A stretch of DNA of 64,000 nucleotides from positions 310,001-374,000 of the forward strand of contig CAXXSE010000006.1 of assembly GCA_963664935.2 (NCBI GenBank). The letters run 5' to 3'. The DNA comes from G963664935 sp963664935 (GTDB lineage Bacteria; Pseudomonadota; Gammaproteobacteria; Methylococcales; G963664935). How positions within the stretch are numbered: the stretch's first letter is position 1; the number at the start of each line of letters is the position of its first letter. The notes below the pieces were generated by a model. The model had not been told where the DNA came from. It worked only from the letters and a program-made list of their open reading frames with translations, and ran no database searches. Positions 45,039-54,370 of the stretch are shown here, piece after piece. Both the position numbers and the translations under genes were made by a program.

Positions 45039-46341
45039 TACTACATTTCGGTTTTTCCTTCTAGTTTCAATGCTTGTGTTTCCGCTATGGGCTAATGCCG
45101 GGCCGAAAATTCAACACTGGACAACCGATAAGGGGGGGCAGGTCTTTTTTGTTCATGCGTCCGGACTGCCTATGATAGACCTTCGGGTGTTATTCGATGC
45201 GGGCAGCGCCAGGGATGGTAAACAGTTTGGCTTGGCGGCATTAACGTCGGCGCTGTTGGACACCGGGACACAACAGTGGGATGCGGATACTATCGCCGAA
45301 CGCTTGGATCAAGCGGGGGCTGAACTTGGTACAGGGGCATCACGGGATTCGGCTTTTATTTCGCTTCGGTGTTTAACTCGAAAGGGGATTCTGGATTCCT
45401 CGTTGCAAACCCTTAGACAGATTATCGGCGCCCCGAGTTTTAATGAAAAGGATTTTCAACGGGAGAAAAAACGGCTTCTGGTGGGCTTGCGCCACCGTGA
45501 AGAATCACCAGGCGCCGTCGCGAATATCGCCTATTACAAGGCGCTATACGGAGAGCATCCTTACGCCCATCCCGCCAGTGGATTTGTTGAATCGGTGGAG
45601 CCTTTGACACGGGATGACTTACTTGCATTCTATCGCCATTATTATCTGGCCAGTAATGCAACGATCGTTATGGTTGGCGATGTCTCTCGCAAACAGGCTG
45701 AATCGATTGCCCAGTCATTACTGAGCGACTTGCCCCACGAAAGTTCCATAACGGACATACCGAAAATCCCGGACGGGAAAGCGGCTAAAATCGAGCGCCT
45801 GAAATTTCCTTCCAAGCAAACTCATGTTTTGTCAGGGCTACCGGTTTTAACCCGGATGGATCCGGATTATTTGTCCCTATATGTGGGTAACCATATTTTG
45901 GGGGGAAGCGGGCTGGTTTCGAGAATTAGCGAAGAGGTCAGAGAGAAACGTGGACTGTCCTACAGCGCCTACAGTTATTTTGGCCCCATGACCCGGAAAG
46001 GTCCATTTACCATGGGTTTACAGACGCGAAACGATCAGGCTGATGAAGCCTTTAATGTCCTGCGCAAGACTGTACGGGATTTTATTACCAACGGGCCAAC
46101 GGCTGAGGAGTTGGATGCAGCCAAGAAAAACATTAGTGGCGGTTTCGTGTTGCGATACGACAGTAACCGAAAACTGGCGGAATACGTTGGTATGATAGGG
46201 TTTTATCGATTGCCGTTGGATTATTTGGATACTTTTACAAAGCGAGTACTTGCGGTTACCCGAGAGAGCATCAAGGATGCATTTGAACGAAGAGTACAAC
46301 TCGAACAATTTCAGACTGTAATGGTCGGGGGTGACGATTGA
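45028..46341 (+). CDS. M16-family peptidase-like protein, non-catalytic partner
   Basis: 437 residues from ATG 45028, which has a strong AAGGAGG six bases upstream; the open frame extends to 44959. A signal peptide is followed by an M16 fold in which the HxxEH site is replaced by TSALLDTGTQ. The C-terminal domain carries the glycine loop HILGGSGLVSRISEEVREKRGLSY (positions about 291-314). The lack of zinc ligands and the overlap with the preceding gene suggest a heterodimer, as in mitochondrial processing peptidase. Confidence 0.9.
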   Translation: MVANTTFRFFLLVSMLVFPLWANAGPKIQHWTTDKGGQVFFVHASGLPMIDLRVLFDAGSARDGKQFGLAALTSALLDTGTQQWDADTIAERLDQAGAELGTGASRDSAFISLRCLTRKGILDSSLQTLRQIIGAPSFNEKDFQREKKRLLVGLRHREESPGAVANIAYYKALYGEHPYAHPASGFVESVEPLTRDDLLAFYRHYYLASNATIVMVGDVSRKQAESIAQSLLSDLPHESSITDIPKIPDGKAAKIERLKFPSKQTHVLSGLPVLTRMDPDYLSLYVGNHILGGSGLVSRISEEVREKRGLSYSAYSYFGPMTRKGPFTMGLQTRNDQADEAFNVLRKTVRDFITNGPTAEELDAAKKNISGGFVLRYDSNRKLAEYVGMIGFYRLPLDYLDTFTKRVLAVTRESIKDAFERRVQLEQFQTVMVGGDD

Positions 46342-46401
46342 TCCTATGACCTAGTATCCGCTTTAAGAGAGTGCGGGGATCCCAAAATATATACCTTCCC
46401 A

Positions 46402-46977
46402 ATGAAAAACCAAGTGCGCATTATTGCAGGCCAATGGCGGGGTAGAAAACTTGTTTTTCCAACTCTCGCGGGGTTGCGTCCGACACCGGATCGTGTTCGG
46501 GAAATGTTATTTAATTGGTTGCAATACGATATTGTTTGCGCGCGTTGTTTAGACCTTTACGCGGGTAGCGGCGCCTTAGGGTTTGAGGCGGCGTCACGCG
46601 AGGCAAATTTTGCTTTGCTGGTGGAACATGATACACAGGCCGCTATGGCTATCCGCGGCAATGTAGATGAATTTAATGCTTCTGGAAAGATCAAAATAAA
46701 ACAACAGGATGTTGGGGAATTTCTAAACGGACCTTCTGAAGCCTTTGATTTGGTATTTCTTGACCCGCCATTCGGTAAAGGTCTTGTGGAGTACTGCTGC
46801 CAGGCGCTGGAAAACCTCGGTTGGCTATCCGCCCAGGCAAAGATTTACGTGGAAACGGAACGGACCGGGACGATTTTGGAAATACCCGACAATTGGCGTC
46901 GGTTGAAACAAAAAACCGTGGGGGCGGTGTGTTGTTGTTTGTTTGAGCGGAAGAACAATAAAAAAGGACAGCCATGA
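46402..46977 (+). CDS. rsmD: 16S rRNA (guanine(966)-N(2))-methyltransferase
   Basis: 191 residues. VRIIAGQWRGRKL at the start, GLRPTPDRVREMLFNWL, the S-adenosylmethionine site DLYAGSGALGFEAASR and the catalytic LDPPFGKG all match RsmD. It modifies G966 of 16S rRNA in the 30S subunit. The stop overlaps the coaD start by four bases. Confidence 0.95.
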   Translation: MKNQVRIIAGQWRGRKLVFPTLAGLRPTPDRVREMLFNWLQYDIVCARCLDLYAGSGALGFEAASREANFALLVEHDTQAAMAIRGNVDEFNASGKIKIKQQDVGEFLNGPSEAFDLVFLDPPFGKGLVEYCCQALENLGWLSAQAKIYVETERTGTILEIPDNWRRLKQKTVGAVCCCLFERKNNKKGQP

Positions 46978-47471
46978 ACAAACGAATCGCAATCTATCCC
47001 GGCACATTCGACCCCATTACTAACGGACACCTGGATCTAGTAGTGCGCGCCACGGAAATTTTCGAAAAGATTATTGTTGCGGTGGCCGATAATTTGACAA
47101 AATCGTCGCTTTTTTCAATTGAAGAAAGGGTGGATCTAGCCTCTGAGGTATTATCGGGTTTGGATAACGTCATCGTTATGGGCTTTGACAATCTTCTCAT
47201 CGATCATGCAAAACAGAACGGCGCGGGGGTGATATTAAGGGGTTTACGGGCTGTATCCGATTTCGAATATGAATTTCAACTTGCCGGAATGAACCGCCGT
47301 ATGGCGCCAGACCTCGATACCATGTTTTTGACACCCGCAGAACAGTACGCCTTCATTTCGTCGAGTTTGGTTCGGGAAATCGCGCAACTCGGGGGAGACG
47401 TTTCCACTTTTGTTCCAGAGCTTATACAGCAGGCATTGGATCGTAAGTTCAAATCAATCCGTCAGAAGTGA
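46974..47471 (+). CDS. coaD: Phosphopantetheine adenylyltransferase
   Basis: 165 residues. The nucleotidyltransferase motif YPGTFDPITNGHLDL (T/HxGH) and the C-terminal ISSSLVREIA are intact. It makes dephospho-CoA, the penultimate step of coenzyme A synthesis. It is coupled to rsmD by an ATGA overlap and followed by a ferredoxin, the usual gammaproteobacterial order. Confidence 0.97.
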   Translation: MNKRIAIYPGTFDPITNGHLDLVVRATEIFEKIIVAVADNLTKSSLFSIEERVDLASEVLSGLDNVIVMGFDNLLIDHAKQNGAGVILRGLRAVSDFEYEFQLAGMNRRMAPDLDTMFLTPAEQYAFISSSLVREIAQLGGDVSTFVPELIQQALDRKFKSIRQK

Positions 47472-47475
47472 ATCC

Positions 47476-47721
47476 ATGGCATTGTTGATAACCGATGAAT
47501 GTATCAATTGTGATGTTTGCGAGCCCGAATGTCCGAATCAAGCGATTTACCAGGGCGAAGAGATTTATGAAATTAATCCGGAGCTCTGCACTGAATGCGT
47601 AGGCCATTTTGACGTTCCGCAATGTATAGCCGTGTGCCCGGTTGAGTGTATTGAGAAAGATCCTGGCCGGGTCGAAGATAACGACACGCTTTTTCAGAGA
47701 TATTTAAAACTTTCTTCTTGA
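47476..47721 (+). CDS. fdx: YfhL-type 2[4Fe-4S] ferredoxin
   Basis: 81 residues from ATG 47476; the longer open frame from 47410 lies inside coaD. The cluster ligands are CINCDVCEPEC with a following Pro, and CTECVGHFDVPQCIAVCP, where the eight-residue insertion between Cys residues is typical of the Allochromatium-type ferredoxins. It is a low-potential electron carrier, and the partner is unknown. It is separated from coaD by four bases. Confidence 0.93.
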   Translation: MALLITDECINCDVCEPECPNQAIYQGEEIYEINPELCTECVGHFDVPQCIAVCPVECIEKDPGRVEDNDTLFQRYLKLSS

Positions 47722-47779
47722 TCGTGGGGAACGGTTTAGTTTGAGCGGTTTGTGTCGTAGTAGACTGACTTTTTTCGTA

Positions 47780-49447
47780 ATGAACCGATTTCTTTTATCC
47801 GTTCTTTTTGGTCTGATATTTTTTTCGGGATCGGTATCCGCCGGCCCGCCTCAAGCTGCTATAGCAACTGCTCACCCATTAGCCACACACGCCGGATTTG
47901 AGATTCTCAATCAAGGAGGTAATGCTTTCGATGCCGCGGTAGCGGTTAGCGCTGCATTGGCGGTCGTAGAACCGTCGGGCTCGGGCCTGGGTGGAGGCGG
48001 GTTTTGGTTGCTTCACAGGGAGACCGATGGCAAACAGGTGATGTTGGATGGACGCGAAAAGGCTCCGTTAGCTGCGCAGCGCAATATGTACATTGGCAAA
48101 AACGGTGAATTTGACCAGAATTTGTCGATCAATGGTGCGCTGTCCGCTGGAATTCCCGGAATGCCCGCTGGACTAGTGCATTTAGCCCAGTATTACGGGC
48201 GGATACCCTTACGACGGAGTTTATCCCCCGCCATCCGCTATGCTAAACAGGGTTTTGAAATCGGCCCGCGATTGGTGCGGTTACTCAAGTTCAGAGCCAA
48301 AATTATAGCTCAATCAGAAGCCGCAGCGCGGGTATTTTTACCGAACGAAAATGCGCCCGAGCCTGGATTTCTCCTGATTCAACCCGACTTGGCCGATACT
48401 TTAGAACAAATTTCCGCAAACGGGAAAGCAGGATTTTACCAGGGGAAAGTCGCTGAGAAAATGGTTGCCGCCGTGCGGTCGTCCGGAGGTAACTGGACGC
48501 TACGTGACCTTGCCGAATACGAAGTGGTGGAACGCGAACCGGTTATTGGCCACTATCGGGGTATCCGGATTATTAGCGCCTCTCCGCCATCTTCCGGTGG
48601 CATCGTAATGGTCGAAACACTCAATATTCTTGCTGGCTATCCATTGCCTCAAACCGGTGAAATCGTCCGCAAACACATCATCGCTGAGGCCCTTAGGCGC
48701 GCTTATCATGATCGAGGGCTGTATTTGGGCGATCCTGATTTTGTTTCCATGCCTGTCAAACGATTATTAGATCCTCTGTACGCCGCTGGATTGCGAAGTA
48801 CTATCCGGCTGGACCGGGCTACATCCAGTGATGTTTTTTCGGACAGTATCGCCAATGAAGCCGAAGGTGAAAATACCACGCATTTTTCAATCTTAGATAG
48901 GGAAGGCAATCGTGTATCGGCTACCTTAAGCATTAATTATCCTTTCGGTTCCGGGTTTATGCCGGAGGGAACCGGCGTTTTGCTGAATGACGAAATGAAC
49001 GATTTTTCCGGCCATCCGAACACGCCGAATGTTTATGGTTTGATTGGCAACCATGCCAATGCAATTGAGCCCGGGAAACGAATGTTATCCAGCATGACGC
49101 CAACGTTTTTAGAAGCCGGTGACCGTGTCGCGATTATCGGTACGCCCGGTGGCAGCAGGATAATATCCATGGTGTTGCTTGCGGTGCTAGATTTCGCTAA
49201 AGGGAATGGTCCCGATTCATGGGTTTGGACGCCAAGATTCCACCATCAATTTCGACCCGACGCGATTCAGTACGAAAAGGGCGCTTTAACCGACGATGAG
49301 TTGCGAGGCTTAAGTCGATTGGGCCATGTCTTTAAGCCTAAAAATCGTTTATATGGCAATATGAACGCTGTTTTATGGGATAAAAGAAACAACCGTGTTG
49401 AGGCGGCTGCCGATCCAAGGGGGGAAGGGTTAGCGCTTGTTCATTGA
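47780..49447 (+). CDS. ggt: Gamma-glutamyltranspeptidase
   Basis: 555 residues from ATG 47780 (MNRFLLSVLFGLIFFSGSVSA is a signal peptide, about 21 residues); the frame starts at 47741. The autocatalytic Thr lies in GENTTHFSILD. The substrate loops GSGLGGGGFWLL and LSSMTPTF are present. The periplasmic enzyme matures by self-cleavage into two subunits and hydrolyses glutathione. The end overlaps the start of the next gene. Confidence 0.94.
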   Translation: MNRFLLSVLFGLIFFSGSVSAGPPQAAIATAHPLATHAGFEILNQGGNAFDAAVAVSAALAVVEPSGSGLGGGGFWLLHRETDGKQVMLDGREKAPLAAQRNMYIGKNGEFDQNLSINGALSAGIPGMPAGLVHLAQYYGRIPLRRSLSPAIRYAKQGFEIGPRLVRLLKFRAKIIAQSEAAARVFLPNENAPEPGFLLIQPDLADTLEQISANGKAGFYQGKVAEKMVAAVRSSGGNWTLRDLAEYEVVEREPVIGHYRGIRIISASPPSSGGIVMVETLNILAGYPLPQTGEIVRKHIIAEALRRAYHDRGLYLGDPDFVSMPVKRLLDPLYAAGLRSTIRLDRATSSDVFSDSIANEAEGENTTHFSILDREGNRVSATLSINYPFGSGFMPEGTGVLLNDEMNDFSGHPNTPNVYGLIGNHANAIEPGKRMLSSMTPTFLEAGDRVAIIGTPGGSRIISMVLLAVLDFAKGNGPDSWVWTPRFHHQFRPDAIQYEKGALTDDELRGLSRLGHVFKPKNRLYGNMNAVLWDKRNNRVEAAADPRGEGLALVH

Positions 49448-50177
49448 GACATCATTTACCGAAATATTGGATTTAGATCCGGGAATTGTCGCTGTCTGGA
49501 AGGTGGATCTATCGCCACTCGGAAAATCGATCGAAAAATGCTTATCCGTATTAATCGATGAGGAACGCCAACGCGCGCGGCGGTTCCGCACCGAAGAACT
49601 GCGGCATCGTTTCATATTGGGCCGAGGGCAGTTAAAGATGGTTTTGGCGCGCTACCTTTCCATTCCAACGCGCTCAGTTGAATTCGAACTGGGCGAATAC
49701 GGAAAACCCCGTTTGGCGGGCACCCCTGTGGACCAAGGATTAGTCTTCAATATTTCTCATTCAAACGACATTGCTTTGTTCGCGGTTGGATATGATCGGG
49801 CGATAGGGGTCGATGTGGAGGTTTGGCGAGAAACCAGAGATCTTGAAGCTTTGGTCGACCGCTGGTTCGCGCGGGAGGAGAAAGCGCATTGGCATTCGCT
49901 CCCTAAATCCGAACGGCAAGCCTGCTTTTTCCGTATTTGGACTTGTAAAGAGTCCTTTGTCAAAGCGGTGGGGAAAGGCGTGTCCTTAGGTTTGGACCGG
50001 TGCACCGTGGAATTTGGAGATGTAGGATGGTATAGCCGCGTTCCTGACGAATGTGGCAGGCCTGAGCAGTGGCGGTTGGAGGAGATTCCAGTGGGTACTG
50101 GAATTAGCGCGGCGGTAACGATTAAGGGTCGTTGTTGTGAGATTAGTTATCGTAGGGTTGTTGATTCTTTCGATTAG
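49437..50177 (+). CDS. 4'-phosphopantetheinyl transferase, Sfp type
   Basis: 246 residues from a TTG start, with a purine-rich stretch (GGGGGAAGGG) just upstream. ISHSND, GVDVEVWRE and FFRIWTCKESFVKAVGKG (the W..KES motif) are the magnesium and coenzyme A sites. Sfp-type enzymes activate carrier proteins of polyketide or peptide synthases, or serve where AcpS is absent. No synthase is nearby. It overlaps ggt by 11 bp. Ends in TAG. Confidence 0.9.
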   Translation: MFIETSFTEILDLDPGIVAVWKVDLSPLGKSIEKCLSVLIDEERQRARRFRTEELRHRFILGRGQLKMVLARYLSIPTRSVEFELGEYGKPRLAGTPVDQGLVFNISHSNDIALFAVGYDRAIGVDVEVWRETRDLEALVDRWFAREEKAHWHSLPKSERQACFFRIWTCKESFVKAVGKGVSLGLDRCTVEFGDVGWYSRVPDECGRPEQWRLEEIPVGTGISAAVTIKGRCCEISYRRVVDSFD

Positions 50178-50388
50178 TTGGGATAATTGGCATTGTATAA
50201 GTGAATGAATGTTGCGGGTTGGCGTTCGGCTATTCCCACAGGGAGGCTACCCGATGTCGAAAAAAGAGCGGTCTGATTCTTGTAATTCGGGCATGATCGG
50301 CCATTCAACCGCCGAGGAGACTGTCCTAAAATAGACCGATCTACCACGGATAAGCCTGACTTGTTATATTTTCCGATCATATTAGTGA

Positions 50389-52187
50389 CTCGGCAGTCGT
50401 GAGTTAACAGCGAGAAAAGCGGGGCAAAACTACCCTCTCCATCGTAGTATGTTTGATGAAAAATTTTGAAGATCGCAGAGAATTAGAGCATAGAACGCCT
50501 CATTCAGTTTAATCGTCATCTATTTCATCGGAAACAGCCATCAAGCGGGCACGGATCTGTTGAATCATGCCATTTTCCTCAAGTCGAAAGAATTGTTTGA
50601 GGAACAATGGCGCTAAAATTTGCTTGACGGTTTTCTCCGATGGCAAATCACGCGATTGAGTGCGAAGATAAAGCGAGTGCTCAGACCAAATCGTATCTTG
50701 ATACTGGAGCGCAATCAATTGCATTAACCCCAAGGCAATGGAGGCACAGAGCACGAAGATTTCATAGGCTCGCCAGCACGCTTGAACGGTATGAATATCC
50801 TGGGGCTGTGGGGCTTTGAGAAGACGATTGGAAAAGGGGCGTCTAGAATGTTTTGGCAATTTTTTAGTCCAAAAACGAAATTTAAAGGCGCCGATCACAT
50901 GCTTTAACATCGCGAACATGATTTCAATGCGGGTTCTAGCACAATACAGTTCAACGGCATCAATGGCTGACAGCGTTAAATCGGAACTCATTAGAACCAT
51001 TGGGCCTTTTGAGGTGACGGCGAGAATAAATAACACCTGATCAGCGATGGGCCGCCATAACAGTGTAAGCGTCATAACCCGGATGGATTCGGTTTTACCG
51101 TAGACTTGACAGGTCACCTTCTCAAACAAATGAAGGTGGTCGAAGCATTCTCTTAAACACACTTTCTCGCCATAGAGCGGCTGAGGTCCGGGTCGAGAGG
51201 CGGGTTTCGGTGGCGCGGGGAAATAACCCACATAGCTATTCTTGGCTTTGACCAGCACCTCAACCCACCGCGCCTGATGCTGGATTGAATAATAGTGGCA
51301 AGCTCGAAATACGCCCCCGGTTGAAAAAAAGGCATCCAACACCAAATAACACAGACAGTGATTCGTCACCGCAAAATGAATCGCCATGGCCACCAAGCGG
51401 TCGGTGAGCTTGATCCGACATGGATTATCGCGCTCGTCGTTCAACCCTAAATGAGCCCATCCCTGATGAATTTGAAGCTGCAAAGGACAACAAAAACAAG
51501 CGGATAACGACCCGATCAAGATGCCAATGCTGCCCCAACATTGGGCCCGAAAATAGCCGGGTTTCGTTTGCGTCTCCGATGACTCGTGCATCGATACCAC
51601 GCCGGGCATCTTGCGTCCATCTTTGATCACCGCGGTATGGTCACCCAGAAGTATCGCTCGTCCAGCTACTTCAACGGATTTTCCTTGGCGATTCACAAAA
51701 TCTTGCCAAGCATCGAGCAACGCCCCATAGACATACGCTTTGGATCTAAAAAAACGGAGCAAGCGGTAATAACCAAGTTCATCTAATAGCCAGAAACGAC
51801 ACAACGACGTCACGCCGATCATTTCTCCTGCCCCCATAAATCCAATCACAATGGCGCAGAACAACAACCAAGTACTCGATCTGGAAAAAACGCTTTGAAA
51901 GCTTTCTAAACTCTGAGAAATATACTGTTGCACGGGGTCTCCTCCTTCCATCTGTACTTCTACAAAGAAAAGAAGGATCCGTGTTTTTTTAGCAAATGTC
52001 TAGTCGTAATTATCGATTTCTATTTTCTACACTACTCATCTTTTATGAACACCAGTGGGCAATCTTAAAGCGCAGAGCTATCAATGGGTGATAAGACTTT
52101 CTTCCGTTGGTCGAGGTGACACATCGAAAAAATGAATTCAGGGCCTGAATAGTTACGTCAAATCGGATAGAACTCGTGACTGACGAG
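50389..52187 (-). mobile_element. 1,799-bp insertion sequence, copy 2
   Basis: Same ends and length as copy 1 (11240-13038). A 7-bp repeat, TTAGTGA, flanks it (50382-50388, 52188-52194). It splits a Uma2-type gene. The separate target duplications show two independent insertions. Confidence 0.9.
50509..51951 (-). CDS. DDE transposase of the 1.8-kb IS, copy 2
   Basis: 480 residues, identical to the protein at 11360-12802 apart from Cys for Tyr at about residue 51 (TSLCRFW). The change lies outside the catalytic residues (GDHTAV, LDAFF, RIEIMF), so both copies may be active. Recent spread within this genome is implied. Confidence 0.88.
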   Translation of the reverse strand: MEGGDPVQQYISQSLESFQSVFSRSSTWLLFCAIVIGFMGAGEMIGVTSLCRFWLLDELGYYRLLRFFRSKAYVYGALLDAWQDFVNRQGKSVEVAGRAILLGDHTAVIKDGRKMPGVVSMHESSETQTKPGYFRAQCWGSIGILIGSLSACFCCPLQLQIHQGWAHLGLNDERDNPCRIKLTDRLVAMAIHFAVTNHCLCYLVLDAFFSTGGVFRACHYYSIQHQARWVEVLVKAKNSYVGYFPAPPKPASRPGPQPLYGEKVCLRECFDHLHLFEKVTCQVYGKTESIRVMTLTLLWRPIADQVLFILAVTSKGPMVLMSSDLTLSAIDAVELYCARTRIEIMFAMLKHVIGAFKFRFWTKKLPKHSRRPFSNRLLKAPQPQDIHTVQACWRAYEIFVLCASIALGLMQLIALQYQDTIWSEHSLYLRTQSRDLPSEKTVKQILAPLFLKQFFRLEENGMIQQIRARLMAVSDEIDDD

Positions 52188-52192
52188 TTAGT

Positions 52193-52354
52193 GAGATATG
52201 TGTCGAAATCATATCGCCTTCTAATTCCGAGGGTGAGATCGACGAGAAGATTCAACTCTATTTGGCTAAAGGCGCTCTTGAGGTGTGGATTGTAGAAGAA
52301 ACCGGTAAAACGAGATACTTTTTTCTTATGAAGGTGGACTTGAGCATAGCTTAA
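52193..52354 (+). pseudogene. Uma2-family endonuclease-like protein, C-terminal fragment
   Basis: Reading from the IS junction gives EICVEIISPSNSEGEIDEK, then LYLAKGALEVWIVEETGK, to a TAA. The SPSN-EKxxLY pattern is the core of Uma2 (DUF820) proteins, which have a restriction-like nuclease fold. The upstream part would lie before 50389 (DLLYFP or a shifted frame there). The N-terminal half is not identifiable in the 210 bases after the Sfp gene, so the gene was already partial or shifted. Confidence 0.7.
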
Positions 52355-52387
52355 TTATTTAAGGCTTATTCAGATTTTGGAGTAGAA

Positions 52388-52756
52388 ATGGGGACTTTTC
52401 ATATTGGCTGTCAAATTGAAAACTATAGGGATAATAATATGTCAATAAAAATAAAAAAGTTGTTGGTAGATTCTGGCGCGGAGCACACCTGGATCAGGGA
52501 TACAAAGCTCTCTAAAATCGGTATCACTCCCGTAAAAAAGGATGTTCCATTCAAAATGGCGAATGGTCAACTGATCACCCGAAATATTGGTTTTATGATA
52601 ATTAGAGTCAATAGAGAGTTTACGGTCGATGAAGTGGTATTCGCCCAAAGGGGAGATTTGGAGTTTCTTGGAGCTAGATCACTTGAAGGGTTAAACCTCA
52701 ATGTTGATGCAAAACGCAAAAAATTGGTTGCAGCCGGCCCCTATCCGGTTGCATAA
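52388..52756 (+). CDS. Retropepsin-like aspartic protease family protein
   Basis: 122 residues. LLVDSGAEHTWI carries the D-S/T-G-A motif of single-domain aspartyl proteases (clan AA), with the hydrophobic-hydrophobic-Gly partner at FLGARSLEGL. Bacterial relatives of this size are usually uncharacterised and act as dimers. The start may be the ATG at 52440 (MSIKIKKLLVD), but the upstream MGTFHIGCQIEN matches the usual N-terminal strand. It lies between the Uma2 relic and sfsA. Confidence 0.75.
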   Translation: MGTFHIGCQIENYRDNNMSIKIKKLLVDSGAEHTWIRDTKLSKIGITPVKKDVPFKMANGQLITRNIGFMIIRVNREFTVDEVVFAQRGDLEFLGARSLEGLNLNVDAKRKKLVAAGPYPVA

Positions 52757-52767
52757 AATAGCTCACT

Positions 52768-53475
52768 TTAAGAACATATCACCGGCACTTTGCGATCAAA
52801 CATAATCTCCAACGGGGATACTCCGCACGAATAGGCTAACGCTTCAACACCGTTTTTCATGACTTGCCGTAGCGTGTTGCCGTATACCGTATCGATATCG
52901 TCCGCCGGGCTGAAACTCCGGACGTCCTGGCGCTGAATACAAAAGAAGATTAGCGCTCGATTTCCAGATCGCGCGACTTCCTGAAGTTCCCTTAGATGTT
53001 TGGTTCCCCGCGTAGTTATGGCGTCCGGGAAAAAGGCGGCGTTGTTTTTCATCAAAGTTACATTTTTAACTTCAACGTAACACGCCGGTTTGTATTTGGA
53101 TTCGAGCAACAGATCAATCCGGCTCCTCTCTTTGCCGTAAGGGACTTCCCGGCGAATCTTGTCATAGCCTTGAAGTTCTCCAATGACACCGCTTTCTATT
53201 CCTTCTCTCACTAAGCGATTGGGCAAGCTGGTGTTTATGCCGACTATAGTATCCTCGGATACTTCCACGAGTTCCCAGGATAAGGGATATTTCCGCTTGG
53301 GATTATGCGATTGACTCAACCAGGCTTTTGAACCCGGGGTACTGCATCCCTGCATCGAACCTGTATTGGGCGTATGCGCGGTTACCTTGGTTCCGTCGTG
53401 GAGTTCTACATCGGCCAGGAAACGCTTATAACGTTTAATCAAGGTTCCGGAAATCAGCGGTTTTTCAAATTTCAT
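52768..53475 (-). CDS. sfsA: Sugar fermentation stimulation protein homolog
   Basis: 235 residues. The N-terminal OB-like part holds RYKRFLADVELHDG and HTPNTGSMQGC. The C-terminal restriction-nuclease-like fold holds SRIDLLLE and CYVEVKNVTL, plus FFPDAITTRGTKHL. SfsA is thought to bind nucleic acid; its role remains unclear. Antisense to its neighbour and monocistronic. Confidence 0.95.
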   Translation of the reverse strand: MKFEKPLISGTLIKRYKRFLADVELHDGTKVTAHTPNTGSMQGCSTPGSKAWLSQSHNPKRKYPLSWELVEVSEDTIVGINTSLPNRLVREGIESGVIGELQGYDKIRREVPYGKERSRIDLLLESKYKPACYVEVKNVTLMKNNAAFFPDAITTRGTKHLRELQEVARSGNRALIFFCIQRQDVRSFSPADDIDTVYGNTLRQVMKNGVEALAYSCGVSPLEIMFDRKVPVICS

Positions 53476-53599
53476 TTTGTCCGCGAAGGCAGACTGTTGC
53501 TGGTTGTTGAAAAAACTTGGAACTGTTTACGGTTCAAAGTAGCACACATTAGGTTCCCCTTGTTTCCAGTTTTCATTAACCGTGAACGGATATAATTAG

Positions 53600-54217
53600 T
53601 TAATCGTGTACGACCGATAATCCTTCGGTTTGACTGGCAAAAAAAGCCGCTAAATTTTCGATATCCTCATCGCTAAATCCACTGACCATTCCACCCATAA
53701 TGGCATCCTTTCGTTCGCCTGATTTATAGTCCTTAAGGACTCTTACGAGATAACTCTCGTATTGGCCGGCGAGGCGGGGATTATTAGGGTCCGTGCCGTT
53801 TCCAACCAAACCGTGACAAATCATGCACGTTTCAGCCTTTACTTTCCCCACGTTGACATCCCCTTGTATTATGGAATCGTTTTTGACGAATTGGATTTGC
53901 GCCAGATACGCCGCGATATCTTCCATATCCCGCGCGTTCAAACCCCTGGCATTACCTTCCATACTGCCATGGCGCCGCGCTCCAATTTTATAGGCTTTCA
54001 AAGCGGATAGGATATAGTTGATCTTTTGTCCGCCAATTTTCGGTACGTTATAGCGTGGATACACATTGGCAACGCCAGGCCGCCCGTGACACCCTATGCA
54101 GGTTGAAAACTTAAGCTCTCCTGCTTTTGCATTGCCAGCGGCGCACGCACTGCTTCCATATCCAACCAATAAGGCGCACGCCACAATAATGATCCATAAT
54201 TTCTTAGATCTCAACAT
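53600..54217 (-). CDS. Diheme cytochrome c (cytochrome c4-like)
   Basis: 205 residues with a signal peptide (to about CAAG, residue 28). Two heme-binding motifs lie in CIGCHGRPG (about 40) and CMICHGLVG (about 130), with Met ligands plausible in SMEGNARG and IMGGMVSG. Two similar halves are typical of cytochrome c4, a periplasmic electron carrier to terminal oxidases. Ends in TAA. Confidence 0.9.
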   Translation of the reverse strand: MLRSKKLWIIIVACALLVGYGSSACAAGNAKAGELKFSTCIGCHGRPGVANVYPRYNVPKIGGQKINYILSALKAYKIGARRHGSMEGNARGLNARDMEDIAAYLAQIQFVKNDSIIQGDVNVGKVKAETCMICHGLVGNGTDPNNPRLAGQYESYLVRVLKDYKSGERKDAIMGGMVSGFSDEDIENLAAFFASQTEGLSVVHD

Positions 54218-54370
54218 AGTCGCTCCAAAGTGTAATATGCCAATATTTATAGTTTTAGTAACGATTTAGCACAAGGCCGTAACTGTTCGGATTTCAGGGG
54301 TGAACTGAATGGTTGCGAATTTTAATAGTATATTCTGATTCACTTAATATTATAAGCGCTAAGCCAGGGC